From assembly GCF_014302995.1 (NCBI RefSeq), contig NZ_CP060295.1, positions 186,001 to 250,000 on the forward strand: DNA of 64,000 nt, written 5' to 3'. The notes below the pieces were generated by a model. That model saw only the letters and a list, made by a program, of their open reading frames with translations, had not been told where the DNA came from and searched no databases. Every line of letters starts with the position of its first letter. The first letter of the stretch is position 1. This document shows, piece by piece, positions 26,929 through 36,549 of the stretch. This stretch comes from Variovorax sp. PAMC26660. Its GTDB lineage: Bacteria; Pseudomonadota; Gammaproteobacteria; Burkholderiales; Burkholderiaceae_C. A program made the translations under genes and the position numbers.

Positions 26929-27646
26929 ACACGCGTCCCGCAGGGCGCACCGCTACGCCGCCTACTTCGCACCCGCCATCGAAAGCGCCTGGTGGGAAGC
27001 CGGCAGCAACTGGCTGGGTCGTTGCGCGGCCAGCGGCGCACCAAGACCGCAGCCGGTCTTCGACGGATTGCCAGCAGAGCTGCAACGCAAGGCCACTGCC
27101 GCGCCGCGCCGCTACGGCTGGCATGCCACGCTGGCAGCGCCCTTCACGCTGTGGCCGCACATCGGGGAAGCGACCTTGCGCGATGGCCTGCAAACGCTCT
27201 GCCAGGCCTGGGAGCCGTTCGCCATGCCCGCGCTCGAAGTGGCGCTGCTCGACGATTTCCTGGCGCTCGTGCCCGTGCAGCCGAGTCCCGCGCTGCGCGC
27301 GGTGGCCGGTGCCTGCGTGACGGGCCTGCATGCCTTTGCCGAACCCCTTTCGCCCGCCGAGCTTCAGCGCCGCCGCGCGGCCGGCCTCACGCCCGAGGAA
27401 GACGCGCTGTTGGTGCGATGGGGCTACCCCTTCGTGCTGGAGCGTTTCCGCTTTCACATGTCGCTGACGGGCTCGCTGCGCGACACCGCGCCCGACATGG
27501 TGGAAGCACTGCGCGCAGCGGCACAGCGACATTTCGCGCCGCTCCTGGCATCGCCGCCTTTGCGCTTCGAGGGCATCAGCCTCTTCGCCGAACCCGCGCC
27601 CGGCGCCGACTTCATGTGCCTGGCGCAGATGGAGTTGGGCCGGTGA
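26921..27646 (+). CDS. DUF1045 2H-phosphoesterase-fold protein of phosphonate operons
   Basis: A 241-residue protein of the phosphonate-operon DUF1045 family. The two H-x-T/S motifs that define the 2H phosphoesterase superfamily are His68-Ala-Thr70 (YGWHAT) and His179-Met-Ser181 (FHMS). These enzymes act on cyclic phosphates. phnP is missing from this locus, so it may open the 5-phosphoribosyl 1,2-cyclic phosphate that C-P lyase leaves. It overlaps phnF by 8 bases and phnN by 4. Confidence 0.85.
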   Translation: MTEHASRRAHRYAAYFAPAIESAWWEAGSNWLGRCAASGAPRPQPVFDGLPAELQRKATAAPRRYGWHATLAAPFTLWPHIGEATLRDGLQTLCQAWEPFAMPALEVALLDDFLALVPVQPSPALRAVAGACVTGLHAFAEPLSPAELQRRRAAGLTPEEDALLVRWGYPFVLERFRFHMSLTGSLRDTAPDMVEALRAAAQRHFAPLLASPPLRFEGISLFAEPAPGADFMCLAQMELGR

Positions 27647-28200
27647 CCGGACGGCTCGTGTACGTTGCCGGTCCCTCGGGCGCCGGCAAGGACAGCCTGC
27701 TCGCGTGGCTGAAGAACCGACTGTCGCCCGACGCGCCGGTCGCATTCGCCCGGCGCACCATCACGCGCGCCGCCACCGCCGACGGCGAGCAGCACGACAG
27801 CATCGATGTGCACGGCTTCCTGCACCTGCGCGAGGCCGGCGCCTTCGGGCTCGACTGGGAGGCCAACGGCCTTTGCTATGGCGTGCGCCATGCCGAGCTG
27901 CCACCGCTGCGCGGCAGCGCCGTCGTGATCGTCAACGGATCGCGTGCCTATCTGCCGGAGGCGGCGCGGCGCTATCCGGAGATGACAGTGGTTCACATCA
28001 CGGCCAGCGTCCAGACCTTGCGGCAACGCCTCACGGCCAGAGGCCGTGAGTCCGCCGACATGGTGGAGGCGCGCGTGCAGCGTGCGCTCGATTTCCGGAT
28101 GCCATCGGGCATGGCCGCCATCGAGATTCACAACGACCATGGACTGGCCGAGGCCGGTGAACGGCTGGCCCACGCGCTCCAGTTGGCGGCCGTTGCGTAG
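27643..28200 (+). CDS. phnN: Ribose 1,5-bisphosphate phosphokinase
   Basis: A 185-residue guanylate-kinase-like enzyme that makes PRPP from ribose 1,5-bisphosphate. The P-loop is GPSGAGKDS (residues 10-18). RRTITRAATADGEQHDS is the second conserved stretch. It starts with a GTG in a GTGA overlap with the 2H gene, which makes coupling probable. It lies after phnF and DUF1045, not with phnM. Confidence 0.93.
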   Translation: MTGRLVYVAGPSGAGKDSLLAWLKNRLSPDAPVAFARRTITRAATADGEQHDSIDVHGFLHLREAGAFGLDWEANGLCYGVRHAELPPLRGSAVVIVNGSRAYLPEAARRYPEMTVVHITASVQTLRQRLTARGRESADMVEARVQRALDFRMPSGMAAIEIHNDHGLAEAGERLAHALQLAAVA

Positions 28201-28215
28201 GGCGCGCCCGCCGGC

Positions 28216-29112
28216 CTACATCTCGAACGCTTCGACCTGTCGCCCGTCGATGTCGGTGAAGCCATATTCCCGCGCGAGGTCGGCCACGCGCAGCACTTCA
28301 CCGCTCTTCTCCATCACTTTCGGATCACCCGCCAGCGCCGCGACCGCCCGACCCAGGTAGCGCGGCGATTCCGTGCGTGCCAGCGCCGGCTGTTCGTGCC
28401 AGTGCGCCTCGTCGGTCTTGTGGCCAGCCAGAACGAATTCGGTGCGCATCCAGCCCGGCGACACAGCGATGGAAGCGACGTTGTGCGGTCGCAGGTCCTG
28501 CGCCATGCCAAAGGACAGGCGAGTCATCGCGGCTTTGGCGAGGTCGTAGAAGAGATTGCCGCGCAGGTAGTGGTCGCGGTCCCAGAAGGTGGTGGTGAGC
28601 ACCAGCCCCTTCTTCTGGCGCACCATCAGCGGCGCGGCACAGCGGCCAGCCACGAGATGGTTGCGCACGCCACGGTCGAACATCGCGTCCCAATTGGACA
28701 GCGGGTGCTCCCAGAAAGGCGCGTCGAACACGCCGTTGAAAGTCTCGTGGCCGCCCCAGGCGTTGTTCACGAGCAGGTCGAGCCGGCCCGCGTCTTTCTC
28801 TACGCGGGCGAAGAGCGCCACCACTTCTTCTTCGCGTGTGTGATCGCATGACACGGCAATGCCGTGCCCGCCCATGCGGGTGACTTCGTCGGCCGTGTCG
28901 TCGATGCTGCCGGGCACGGCCTGCATGTCCGACAGGGCCAGCAACTGTGCGTAGGTGGTCGCGGGTTGTTCGCGTGTGCTGCGCCCGGTGACGTACACGG
29001 TGGCTCCGGCGGCGCCCAGTTCCACGGCGATGCCGCGACCCGCGCCGCGGCTTGCGCCTGTCACGACGGCCACGCAGTTCTTCAATGGGCGGTTGGCGCT
29101 TTCGTTCTGCAT
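28216..29112 (-). CDS. SDR oxidoreductase (DHRS1-like)
   Basis: A 298-residue short-chain dehydrogenase. The cofactor motif is TGASRGAGRGIA (residues 18-29), with NNAWGG in place of NNAG and a Tyr-x3-Lys site in FYDLAKAAM. The WDRDHYLRGNLFYDLAK insertion is typical of the DHRS1 group. The substrate is not known. It converges on phnN with 15 bases between stops, so it is not part of the phosphonate operons. Confidence 0.88.
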   Translation of the reverse strand: MQNESANRPLKNCVAVVTGASRGAGRGIAVELGAAGATVYVTGRSTREQPATTYAQLLALSDMQAVPGSIDDTADEVTRMGGHGIAVSCDHTREEEVVALFARVEKDAGRLDLLVNNAWGGHETFNGVFDAPFWEHPLSNWDAMFDRGVRNHLVAGRCAAPLMVRQKKGLVLTTTFWDRDHYLRGNLFYDLAKAAMTRLSFGMAQDLRPHNVASIAVSPGWMRTEFVLAGHKTDEAHWHEQPALARTESPRYLGRAVAALAGDPKVMEKSGEVLRVADLAREYGFTDIDGRQVEAFEM

Positions 29113-29166
29113 GTTCGGTTGTTCCTTCGATCTGCCTGCATAAGAGCCGACGAAGATAGTGCGCCC

Positions 29167-30042
29167 TCAGGCAGCCGTCTTGGAAGAACCCGAAATGGCC
29201 TGGTCCATGAACTCGGTCGGCGTGACGCCGCAGAGCGCGCGGAATTCGTTCACCAGGTGCGACTGGTCGTAGAAGCCGCCATCGACCGCCATGTCCGCCC
29301 ACGCAGGCGAAGGCTGCAGGCGCAATGTGCGCAGGCAGGCATGCAGCCTTGCGAGGCGGCTCCAGGCGCGCGGCGACAGCCCGACGTGCCCGTGAAAGAG
29401 TTGCTGCAGGCGCCGCTCGCCCACGCCGACAGCAGCAGCCACTTCGCGCAAGGGCCGGCGTCCACCCGATGCAGTGATGAGCTGCGCCGCGCGCATCGCC
29501 ATCGCAACGGACTGGCCCATGGCATCGCCCGCAGCCAGCCGGTGCTGCAAGGCGCGGTGCAGCAACGCCACTCGCGCCGCATCGCCCGGCGCCTCGGCCA
29601 TGCGTTCCAGCAACTCGGCGCCTTCGCCACGCCAAAGCGCATCGAGGTGCACGGCGCTGCCGCCGATCTCGCCAGCCGGCATTCCCAGCAGGGCGGCGGC
29701 GGCGCCAGGGCGCAGCGTGACGGAGAGCCCTTCCACGCGCCGGCGCATGCGCACCACCACCGGTGCGATCGATGCGCCGATGGCTTCCGCCGCATGCCCT
29801 TCGCCTTCATCCGCGGACGGCGCGTCGCCGAAGTTGAAGACCAGCCGCACCGCGCCATCGGGCAGCACGCGCTCGCGCACCTCATGGCCTTCCGCAATGG
29901 TTTCGCGGTACAGCAGGATGTGCGAGACATGCGCCCGCAGCGCGGCCCCCACCGGGACCGCGCGCAGCGTTCCGGCGGGCACGCTTGATTCCGGCCCGTG
30001 CAAGGGATCTTCGTCGAGGCGAAGGAAGAGGCGTTCGGCCAT
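29167..30042 (-). CDS. AraC-family transcriptional regulator
   Basis: A 291-residue regulator. The N-terminal part (YRETIAEGHEVRERVLPDGAVRLVFNFGD) is a sensor domain found with this AraC group. The C-terminal helix-turn-helix pair is (PLREVAAAVGVGERRLQQLFHGHVG; AVDGGFYDQSHLVNEFRALCG). It is divergent from the GST-like gene, so the shared 85-base gap may hold its operator. The SDR gene 54 bases downstream on the same strand could be co-transcribed. Confidence 0.87.
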   Translation of the reverse strand: MAERLFLRLDEDPLHGPESSVPAGTLRAVPVGAALRAHVSHILLYRETIAEGHEVRERVLPDGAVRLVFNFGDAPSADEGEGHAAEAIGASIAPVVVRMRRRVEGLSVTLRPGAAAALLGMPAGEIGGSAVHLDALWRGEGAELLERMAEAPGDAARVALLHRALQHRLAAGDAMGQSVAMAMRAAQLITASGGRRPLREVAAAVGVGERRLQQLFHGHVGLSPRAWSRLARLHACLRTLRLQPSPAWADMAVDGGFYDQSHLVNEFRALCGVTPTEFMDQAISGSSKTAA

Positions 30043-30127
30043 GGCTGCTGATTGTGATGAAAACCCCGCGCTGGCGCGAGCCGCCGGCAGTCGCTGAAAA
30101 TCGGCCGCTTCCGCCCGCCCCACACGA

Positions 30128-30784
30128 ATGTCTACCGCCGCCCTCCCCGTCCTCTATTCGTTCCGCCGCTGCCCCTATGCGATGCGGGCACGGCTCGCGC
30201 TGGTCGCAAGCGGCCAACACTGCGAGCTGCGCGAGGTGGTGCTGAAGAACAAGCCACCCGAGATGCTGGCCGCCTCGCCCAAGGGCACGGTGCCGGTGCT
30301 GCTGACGCAAGACGGCACGGTGCTCGAACAAAGCCTGGACGTGATGCGTTGGGCGCTGCAGCGCAACGACCCGCACCGCTGGCTGCAACCCGACGCCGGC
30401 ACGCCCGAAGACATGCTGGCGCTGGTCGCCACATGCGACGATGAATTCAAGCCCCAGCTCGATCGCTACAAGTACCCCGGCCGGTTCGCGGATGCCGGGG
30501 ATTCGGCGCGCGAGCAAGGCGCCCGGTTCCTGCGCGATCTCGAAGCCAAGCTCACAGCCTCGCCCCACCTGGCCGGCACGCACGCCACGCTGGCCGATGC
30601 CGCCGTCATGCCCTTCGTGCGCCAGTTCGCAATGGTCGAGCCCGCATGGTTCGACGCGCAACCCTGGCCGCGCCTGCACGCCTGGCTGTCCGGCTGGACC
30701 GCTTCGGATCTGTTCGCACGCGCCATGCACAAGTACGCGCCCTGGCAAGGCGGCGAACGCGGCGTCGACTTTCCCCCGGCCTAA
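30128..30784 (+). CDS. Glutathione S-transferase-like protein
   Basis: A 218-residue protein. An N-terminal glutaredoxin-like domain (YSFRRCPYAMRARLAL, with a single active-site Cys15) is followed by a helical C-terminal GST domain. The LYSFRRCPYAMRARL and SPKGTVPVL motifs are typical of this bacterial group. The role may be glutathione-dependent detoxification. It shares 4 bases at its end with the convergent LysR gene. Confidence 0.9.
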   Translation: MSTAALPVLYSFRRCPYAMRARLALVASGQHCELREVVLKNKPPEMLAASPKGTVPVLLTQDGTVLEQSLDVMRWALQRNDPHRWLQPDAGTPEDMLALVATCDDEFKPQLDRYKYPGRFADAGDSAREQGARFLRDLEAKLTASPHLAGTHATLADAAVMPFVRQFAMVEPAWFDAQPWPRLHAWLSGWTASDLFARAMHKYAPWQGGERGVDFPPA

Positions 30785-31689
30785 CCCGCCGTCGCAGCCA
30801 CGGACGCGCGCTGCACGCATTCCACAAAGTGCTGCGCCGCCGGCGTCAGCAACTGGCCCTTGCGCTTGATGACGCACACGTTCAGCGTCGGCAGCGTTTC
30901 CTGGATGTCCACGCGGCGGATGCCGTGGCGCTTGAAGGTGAGCTTGACCAGCGGCTCGACGAACAGGCCGATCAGGTCCATGTGCCCGACCAGCCCGAGC
31001 GCCACCGTGACCGACTGCCCCTGGATCACGCGCGTGGGCGGTGGCAGGCCCAGCGGCATGAACAGCGGCGCCACCGAGTCGCTTCCCCGTTGGTCGTGAT
31101 CGTCGCCCGGCAGTATCCACTCGGCCTCGTACAGGTCCATCAGCGAGCGGCTCGCGCGCAGTGGATGGCGCTCGCGCAGGCCGACCACCAGTTGCACGGG
31201 AAACAGCTCGATGGCCTCGAACTGCGGATCGAGCTTGCCCGGCACCACGTGGGCGACCGCGAAATCCAGATAGCCGTCGCGCAGCCTTGCCAGCATCCAC
31301 GGCAGCACCGCTTCGCTGAACTGCACGTCGACCGCGGGCAGGCGCGTGTGGAAGTCCTTGAACGCGGCGGGCAGCACGGTCAGCGCGAACGAGGCGCTGA
31401 CAGCGATCGAGATGGAGCCGGTGGCACCGTCGCGGATCTGCGTGATCTCGTCGCGCGCACGTTGCATGTCGGCCAGCAGCAGCCTGGCCCGGGGCGCGAA
31501 GGCCCGGCCGAATTCGGTGAGCCGCACGCCCTTGACGCTGCGCTCCACCAGCGGCGCGCCGACCTCGCGCTCCAGTTCGCGCACGATCTTGGTCACGGCC
31601 GGCTGTGAGATGCCTAGCACGCGCGCGGCGGCGCGAATGCTCATCTGCTCGACCACCGCCACGAAGGCGTGCAACTGGTTGGGTTTCAT
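30781..31689 (-). CDS. LysR-family transcriptional regulator
   Basis: A 302-residue regulator. The N-terminal helix-turn-helix is MKPNQLHAFVAVVEQMSIRAAARVLGISQPAVTKIVRELE with the typical SQPAVTK recognition helix. A type 2 periplasmic-binding-protein-like effector domain follows. It is divergent from the MHS-type transporter gene, which with the peptidase gene is probably its target. The AT-rich 134-base gap between them should hold the operator. Confidence 0.92.
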   Translation of the reverse strand: MKPNQLHAFVAVVEQMSIRAAARVLGISQPAVTKIVRELEREVGAPLVERSVKGVRLTEFGRAFAPRARLLLADMQRARDEITQIRDGATGSISIAVSASFALTVLPAAFKDFHTRLPAVDVQFSEAVLPWMLARLRDGYLDFAVAHVVPGKLDPQFEAIELFPVQLVVGLRERHPLRASRSLMDLYEAEWILPGDDHDQRGSDSVAPLFMPLGLPPPTRVIQGQSVTVALGLVGHMDLIGLFVEPLVKLTFKRHGIRRVDIQETLPTLNVCVIKRKGQLLTPAAQHFVECVQRASVAATAG

Positions 31690-31823
31690 GAAAACTAAAA
31701 GTTATCTTTAACGCCCAATTATTGTCTTTTCATGACAGCGGCGAGTCTCTAGCATCCGGCGCGGTCGGGGTGTAGATACCTTCGACCGACATCCACGAAA
31801 AGCAAAGCACACACTGGAGAGAC

Positions 31824-33140
31824 ATGAACATTCCAAGCACGCCGTCCTCGGCGCCCGCGCGCAGGCGCCAGACCATCGTGGCGACCACCATCGGCAACGG
31901 ACTGGAGTTCTTCGACTTCACGGTCTATGGCTTTCTGGCCCTGGTGATCGGCAAGCTGTTCTTTCCGACCTTCAATTCGTACGGCCAGTTGCTGCTGACG
32001 GTGGCCAGCTTCGGTGTCGGCTTCATCATGCGACCGCTGGGCGGCATCATCATCGGCGCGTACGCCGACCGCGCAGGCCGCAAGAAGGCCATGACGCTGA
32101 CCATCTTTCTGATGGCCCTGGGCTGCGCAATGATCGCCTTCACGCCCACCTACGCCAGCATCGGTGTCGCGGCGCCCATCCTCATCGTGCTGGCGCGGCT
32201 GATCCAGGGCTTCTCGGCCGGCGGCGAAGTGGGCGCATCGACCACGCTGCTGGTCGAACACGCCACGCCGGCCAACCGCGGCTACATGGCAAGCTGGCAG
32301 TTCGCAAGCCAGGGCCTGGGCGTGTTGCTCGGCGCCGCAGTAGTGGGCGTGCTGACTGCCTCGCTGTCCACGGAAGCCATGCAAAGCTGGGGCTGGCGCG
32401 TGCCGTTCGTCCTCGGCATGCTGATCGCGCCGGTGGGCATGTACATCCGCCGCCACCTTGAGGAATCGCTCCACATCTCGCCGGAAGAAGCCGCCAAGCC
32501 ACGTGAAAGCAGCCTGAAGATCGTCTGCACGCAGCACGGCAAGACGGTGCTGGCCGCCATTCTTGCGCTGGTCGGCGGCACCACGGCCGCCTATGTGGTG
32601 ACCTTCTACATGCCGACCTACGCCGTGCGCGAACTGGGCCTCACGCCATCGGTGGCGCTGATCGGTGCGGCTCTGACCGGCCTGATCTCGTTCGCGCTCG
32701 CGCCCTTCGTCGGCAAGCTGTCGGACGTGGTGGGCCGCAAGCCGCTGATTCTGTGGAGCCGCGTCGCGCTCGCGATCCTGATCTACCCGGCCTTCCTGTG
32801 GCTCAACACCTCGCCGACGCCGACCGTGCTGTTCATCGTGCTGGGCGCACTGAGCGTCGGCCTCGTGGCGCAGACGGTGCCGGGCATCACGATGCTGCCG
32901 GAGATGTTCCCGAAGGCGGTGCGCGCCAGCGGCATGTCGCTGGTGTACAGCGTGGGCGTGGCGCTGTTCGGTGGCTTCGCGCCGTTCATCAGCACCTGGC
33001 TGGTCAATGCCACGGGCAGCAAGCTCGCACCGGCCTGGTACCTGGTGGGAATGACGGTGGTCTCGCTGCTGGGCCTGCTCTGGCTGCGCGACCACACCGG
33101 CCGCGACATCGATGCCGCCAACGCGTACGCGCGAACCTGA
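31824..33140 (+). CDS. MHS-family MFS metabolite:proton symporter
   Basis: A 438-residue transporter with about twelve hydrophobic segments. The start (IVATTIGNGLEFFDFTVYGFLALVIGKLFFP) and the GAYADRAGRKKAM loop are the hallmarks of the metabolite:H+ symporter group (citrate, alpha-ketoglutarate, proline/betaine permeases). It lies downstream of a divergent LysR gene and 43 bases before a peptidase gene, so the pair may import and then cleave one substrate. The substrate is unknown. Confidence 0.92.
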   Translation: MNIPSTPSSAPARRRQTIVATTIGNGLEFFDFTVYGFLALVIGKLFFPTFNSYGQLLLTVASFGVGFIMRPLGGIIIGAYADRAGRKKAMTLTIFLMALGCAMIAFTPTYASIGVAAPILIVLARLIQGFSAGGEVGASTTLLVEHATPANRGYMASWQFASQGLGVLLGAAVVGVLTASLSTEAMQSWGWRVPFVLGMLIAPVGMYIRRHLEESLHISPEEAAKPRESSLKIVCTQHGKTVLAAILALVGGTTAAYVVTFYMPTYAVRELGLTPSVALIGAALTGLISFALAPFVGKLSDVVGRKPLILWSRVALAILIYPAFLWLNTSPTPTVLFIVLGALSVGLVAQTVPGITMLPEMFPKAVRASGMSLVYSVGVALFGGFAPFISTWLVNATGSKLAPAWYLVGMTVVSLLGLLWLRDHTGRDIDAANAYART

Positions 33141-33183
33141 CTGACAACACATTCGCCCCCACTTTCCGGACAGGAGCCATTCC

Positions 33184-34287
33184 ATGCAAACACAACGCAC
33201 CGCCGCCACCCGCCATTTCTCGGGCACGTATGTCGAAGCCCGCGCCAAGTTCCTTGAAGCCGCTGCGCAGCGCGGCGCGGCCATTGAATCCTTCGTGCTC
33301 GAAGCACACCGCGGCGCGCTCGGCGAAGAACTCGCCACCGACGTGGCGCTGATCGGCGCGAAAGACGCCAAGAAACTGCTGCTCGTGACCTCGGGCACGC
33401 ACGGCCCCGAAGGCTTCTGCGGCTCGGGCGCGCAGGTCGCCACGCTGAACGACGCCGATCTGCTGAGCCGGCTCGAACAGGCCGGTGTGGCGCTGCTGCT
33501 GGTGCATGCGGTGAACCCGCACGGTTTTTCGCACCTGCACCGCACGAACGAAGACAACATCGACCTGAACCGCAACCACATCGACTTCAACACGCCGCTG
33601 CCGGTGAACGCCGGGTACGCCGAGGTCGAGCCGCTGGTGCTGCCCGCAAACTGGCCGCCCACACCCGCCGATGACGCGGCCGTGGCCGCCTACATCGGCA
33701 AGCACGGCATGACCGCCTTTCGCGCGGCCGTCACCAAGGGCCAGTACACCTCGCCCGACGGCCTGTTCTACGGTGGCACCGCGCCGTCGTGGAGCAACAA
33801 GACCATTCGCGCGATCCTGCGCAAGTACGCGGCATCGGCCACGCACATCGGCTGGATCGACGTGCACACCGGCCTTGGCCCCTACGGTCATGGCGAGAAG
33901 ATCTACCCGGGCCGCAACACGCCCGAAGACCTCGCGCTGGCGCATGCATGGTGGGGCGCCGATGTGTTCGCGCCCTTTGCCGGCGACTCGGCTTCAGCCG
34001 ACGTATCGGGGCCGGTGATTTCGACCGCCTACGACGAATGCCCGAACGCGCGCGTCGCGCCGATGGGCCTGGAGTTCGGCACGCTGCCCGACCTGGAGGT
34101 GCTGGTGCGCCTGCGCGCCGACACCTGGCTGCGCCGCCATCCCGAAGCATCGGAAGCGCAAAAGCGCGAGATTCGCGCGCAACTGCGGGACGCCTTCTAC
34201 TGCGACAACGAAGAATGGAAGGGCATGGTGCTGGGCCAGACGCGCGTCGTGCTGCTGCAGACGCTGCAAGGCTTGCGCAAGGCCTGA
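33184..34287 (+). CDS. DUF2817/M14-like zinc metallopeptidase
   Basis: A 367-residue protein of the M14-like DUF2817 family. The zinc-site pattern is visible: [10 protein letters not shown] (His-x2-Glu), IDVHTGLG (His) and MGLEFGT (Glu). [11 protein letters not shown] is the conserved substrate stretch. There is no signal peptide, so it is cytoplasmic. Carboxypeptidase or aminoacylase-like activity is possible. It is next to the MHS symporter gene, which suggests cleavage of an imported amide or peptide. Confidence 0.87.
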   Translation: MQTQRTAATRHFSGTYVEARAKFLEAAAQRGAAIESFVLEAHRGALGEELATDVALIGAKDAKKLLLVTSGTHGPEGFCGSGAQVATLNDADLLSRLEQAGVALLLVHAVNPHGFSHLHRTNEDNIDLNRNHIDFNTPLPVNAGYAEVEPLVLPANWPPTPADDAAVAAYIGKHGMTAFRAAVTKGQYTSPDGLFYGGTAPSWSNKTIRAILRKYAASATHIGWIDVHTGLGPYGHGEKIYPGRNTPEDLALAHAWWGADVFAPFAGDSASADVSGPVISTAYDECPNARVAPMGLEFGTLPDLEVLVRLRADTWLRRHPEASEAQKREIRAQLRDAFYCDNEEWKGMVLGQTRVVLLQTLQGLRKA

Positions 34288-34321
34288 TGTCGACGAGTCC
34301 GGCAGACGCCGGACTTCTTCT

Positions 34322-35119
34322 TCAGCCGAAGTTCGGCGCGCGCCGCTCGCGCAGCGAGGCCACGCCCTCGCGCACGTCGGCGCCCGCGAAGCCCATGAAT
34401 TCGAGCGCCAGCGAGGCGTCGAAGGTCGGGCCGGCCTGGCGCAGCCAGTTGTTCAACGCGTACTTGGTCAGGCGGATCGCGCTCTGGCTGCCGGCGGCCA
34501 GCCGGTCGGCCACTTCGTAGGCGCGCGGCAGCAGGTCAGCCTCGTCCACAGCGAGCGACACGAGGCCGATGCGCTCGGCCTCCTCGCCGCTCACCGGCTC
34601 GCACAGCAGCAGGTGGTACTTGGCCTTGGCCATGCCACACAGCAGCGGCCACACGATGGCCGCATGGTCGCCCGCCGCCACGCCGAGCCGCGTATGTCCG
34701 TCGACGATCTTCGCGTTCTTCGTGGCGATGGAAATGTCGGCCAGCAGGCCCGCCACCAGCCCCGCACCCACTGCCGGGCCATGCATGGCGCTCACGATGG
34801 GCTTGTCGCAGTTGATGATGTTGTAGACGAGGTCGCGCGCCTCCCTCCACACGCGCTGGCGCACCGCGTCGTCGGTGGTCATGTCCTGCACCATGGCGAG
34901 GTCACCGCCGCCCGAGAAGCCCTGCCCTTCGCCCCGCAGCACCGCGCAGCGCACGCTGTCGTCGGCCGACACATCGCGCCAGATTTCGGCCAGCTCGCGA
35001 TGGCCGTCATGGCCCGCCGTGGGCAGCTTGCCGTTGGCCGCGCGCATCTGGATGTCGAGGACCGCCCCATGGGTGCCTCGGCGCGTGATGGCAAGGGTCT
35101 GGTAGCGGGCGTAGTCCAT
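34322..35119 (-). CDS. Enoyl-CoA hydratase/isomerase family protein
   Basis: A 265-residue crotonase-fold protein. The oxyanion-hole stretches [16 protein letters not shown] and [17 protein letters not shown] are conserved. The usual glutamate pair of classical hydratases is not clear, because the second one is replaced in [13 protein letters not shown], so it may be an isomerase or lyase. It converges on the peptidase gene with 34 bases between stops. Confidence 0.88.
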   Translation of the reverse strand: MDYARYQTLAITRRGTHGAVLDIQMRAANGKLPTAGHDGHRELAEIWRDVSADDSVRCAVLRGEGQGFSGGGDLAMVQDMTTDDAVRQRVWREARDLVYNIINCDKPIVSAMHGPAVGAGLVAGLLADISIATKNAKIVDGHTRLGVAAGDHAAIVWPLLCGMAKAKYHLLLCEPVSGEEAERIGLVSLAVDEADLLPRAYEVADRLAAGSQSAIRLTKYALNNWLRQAGPTFDASLALEFMGFAGADVREGVASLRERRAPNFG

Positions 35120-35137
35120 GGCGGGTGTCTCTTTCGT

Positions 35138-35560
35138 CTATTTTCTGGCCGCCACTTCGCGGCAGCGCTGCACGTTGGCATCGAAACGCGACGCCAACCC
35201 GGGTTCGCACTCTTCGGAAGGCGTGAGCTTGCACATGCCGACCACCGCGTAGTCCATGACCGCCGCCGTACACATCGGGTAGGCCGCCAGATCGGGGTTG
35301 GCCTTGACCTTGAAGCCCCAGCGCTCGGAAAACTCCACCGTGCGGACCATCGCGCCGTGGAAGAAGCTGCGGTCTTTCGCGGCAATGGCGGCCTCCATGC
35401 GGGGCAATTCCTCATTCAGGTAACCGACCGAATCCAGCGGAAAGACGGACGGGTCCTGTTGCGCGACGGCCAGCGAGGCCGCCAGCACGAGGGGCAAGGC
35501 GACAAGGGTGCGTGGCAGCGAACGGAACATGAAGCGGATGGGCGTGCGGTGGTGTTGCAT
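35138..35560 (-). CDS. Secreted small protein of unknown function
   Basis: A 140-residue protein with a signal peptide (RTLVALPLVLAASLAVA, cleavage before QQDPS). The mature part is mostly helical with several Cys (MCTAAV, GMCKLT, EECEPG, QRCREV), possibly forming disulfides. No family is recognised with certainty. ATG 35560 is given; ATG 35530 would start directly at the signal peptide, and neither has a strong ribosome site. It follows the crotonase gene on the same side. Confidence 0.65.
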   Translation of the reverse strand: MQHHRTPIRFMFRSLPRTLVALPLVLAASLAVAQQDPSVFPLDSVGYLNEELPRMEAAIAAKDRSFFHGAMVRTVEFSERWGFKVKANPDLAAYPMCTAAVMDYAVVGMCKLTPSEECEPGLASRFDANVQRCREVAARK

Positions 35561-35656
35561 GGCTTCGGATTCTGCAACGTTTGGAAGCATTTTTGAATTG
35601 GAAACGATGCGTCGGCGCTACGTCGTGATTTCGACGCCCGGTGGAGCGGTCGGCAT

Positions 35657-35929
35657 TTACCGGCCCTTTTTCTGTTTGTCGAACTTGCGCCAATACTGGA
35701 ATTCGTCCTCGTGCACTTCGAGGTCGACTTCCGAAAGCCGGGACTGCAAGCGCTCCTGCACGTCGGTCACGGCCTTGTTGTAGACGACCGGGCCAACCTC
35801 TTCGAGAAAGAAACCGAGCAGCGCACCGGCTCCAATGTTGCCGATCGGCTCTTCCATGTTCTCGCGGAAATAGCGCTCGATCGACGCGATGGCCTGCTGT
35901 CGCGCTTCCTTCGATATCTCGATGCTCAC
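35657..35929 (-). CDS. DUF2164 family protein
   Basis: A 90-residue protein with the DUF2164 pattern: SIEISKEARQQAIASIERYF, an IGAGALLGFFLEEVGP loop, VYNKAVTDVQERLQ and an acidic C-terminus. Function unknown; the family is a small helical protein found across proteobacteria. The start is a GTG at 35929 with an AGGGAGA site 8 bases upstream. The longer reading would add 35 non-conserved residues. Confidence 0.82.
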   Translation of the reverse strand: MSIEISKEARQQAIASIERYFRENMEEPIGNIGAGALLGFFLEEVGPVVYNKAVTDVQERLQSRLSEVDLEVHEDEFQYWRKFDKQKKGR

Positions 35930-35951
35930 GGTTCGTCTCCCTGGGATTGGG

Positions 35952-36446
35952 TCAATCGATTGTGCCGGGGCCTGGCTTGGCCACGAAGCCGCGCTCCACG
36001 TCGCCGCGAAACCCGACGGATTCGTAGAGGCCATGCGCCTCCTCGCGCGCCATGCCCGACAACAGCATCACCTTGCAGCAGCCCTGCTGCCACGCCAGCG
36101 CGAGTGCATGTCCGAGCACCACGCGGGCCAGCCCGCGCCTGCGAAAGGCGGCAGCCGTGATGACGTGTTCGATGACACCGATGCGCCGGCCGCCGCTGGC
36201 AAGGTTCGGCAGGGTCGCCAGCATGCAGGTGGCACCCAGTTGGCCGTCGATCTGCGCGACGACGATGCAGGCATGCGGGTTGTCGACGATGCCGGCCCAG
36301 AGCCGCTTCGCCTCTTCCGGCGCCAGCATCGGGTCATGCGGCCGGAGTTCGGCGTACAGCGCCTGCACCGCGCCAAGGTCGGCCATCACGGCTTCGCGCA
36401 CCTGGGCGCTGGCGGCGATGGGAGAAGCGTTCGTCGAGGTGTTCAT
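35952..36446 (-). CDS. GNAT-family N-acetyltransferase
   Basis: A 164-residue acetyltransferase. The acetyl-CoA site RRRGLARVVLGHALALAW (motif A, Q/R-x2-G-x-A) is clear, and GLYESVGFR near the C-terminus is motif B. The acceptor cannot be predicted. It lies 22 bases upstream of the DUF2164 gene on the same strand, so the two may be co-transcribed. Confidence 0.9.
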   Translation of the reverse strand: MNTSTNASPIAASAQVREAVMADLGAVQALYAELRPHDPMLAPEEAKRLWAGIVDNPHACIVVAQIDGQLGATCMLATLPNLASGGRRIGVIEHVITAAAFRRRGLARVVLGHALALAWQQGCCKVMLLSGMAREEAHGLYESVGFRGDVERGFVAKPGPGTID

Positions 36447-36549
36447 GGCGGGACCGGATGGCTGCGACTTTTCGCATTCTCGCTACCATCCGCTGCCGGG
36501 CCCCGCCGCCTGCGCAACAACGACGACATAACAACACGGAGACAACACC

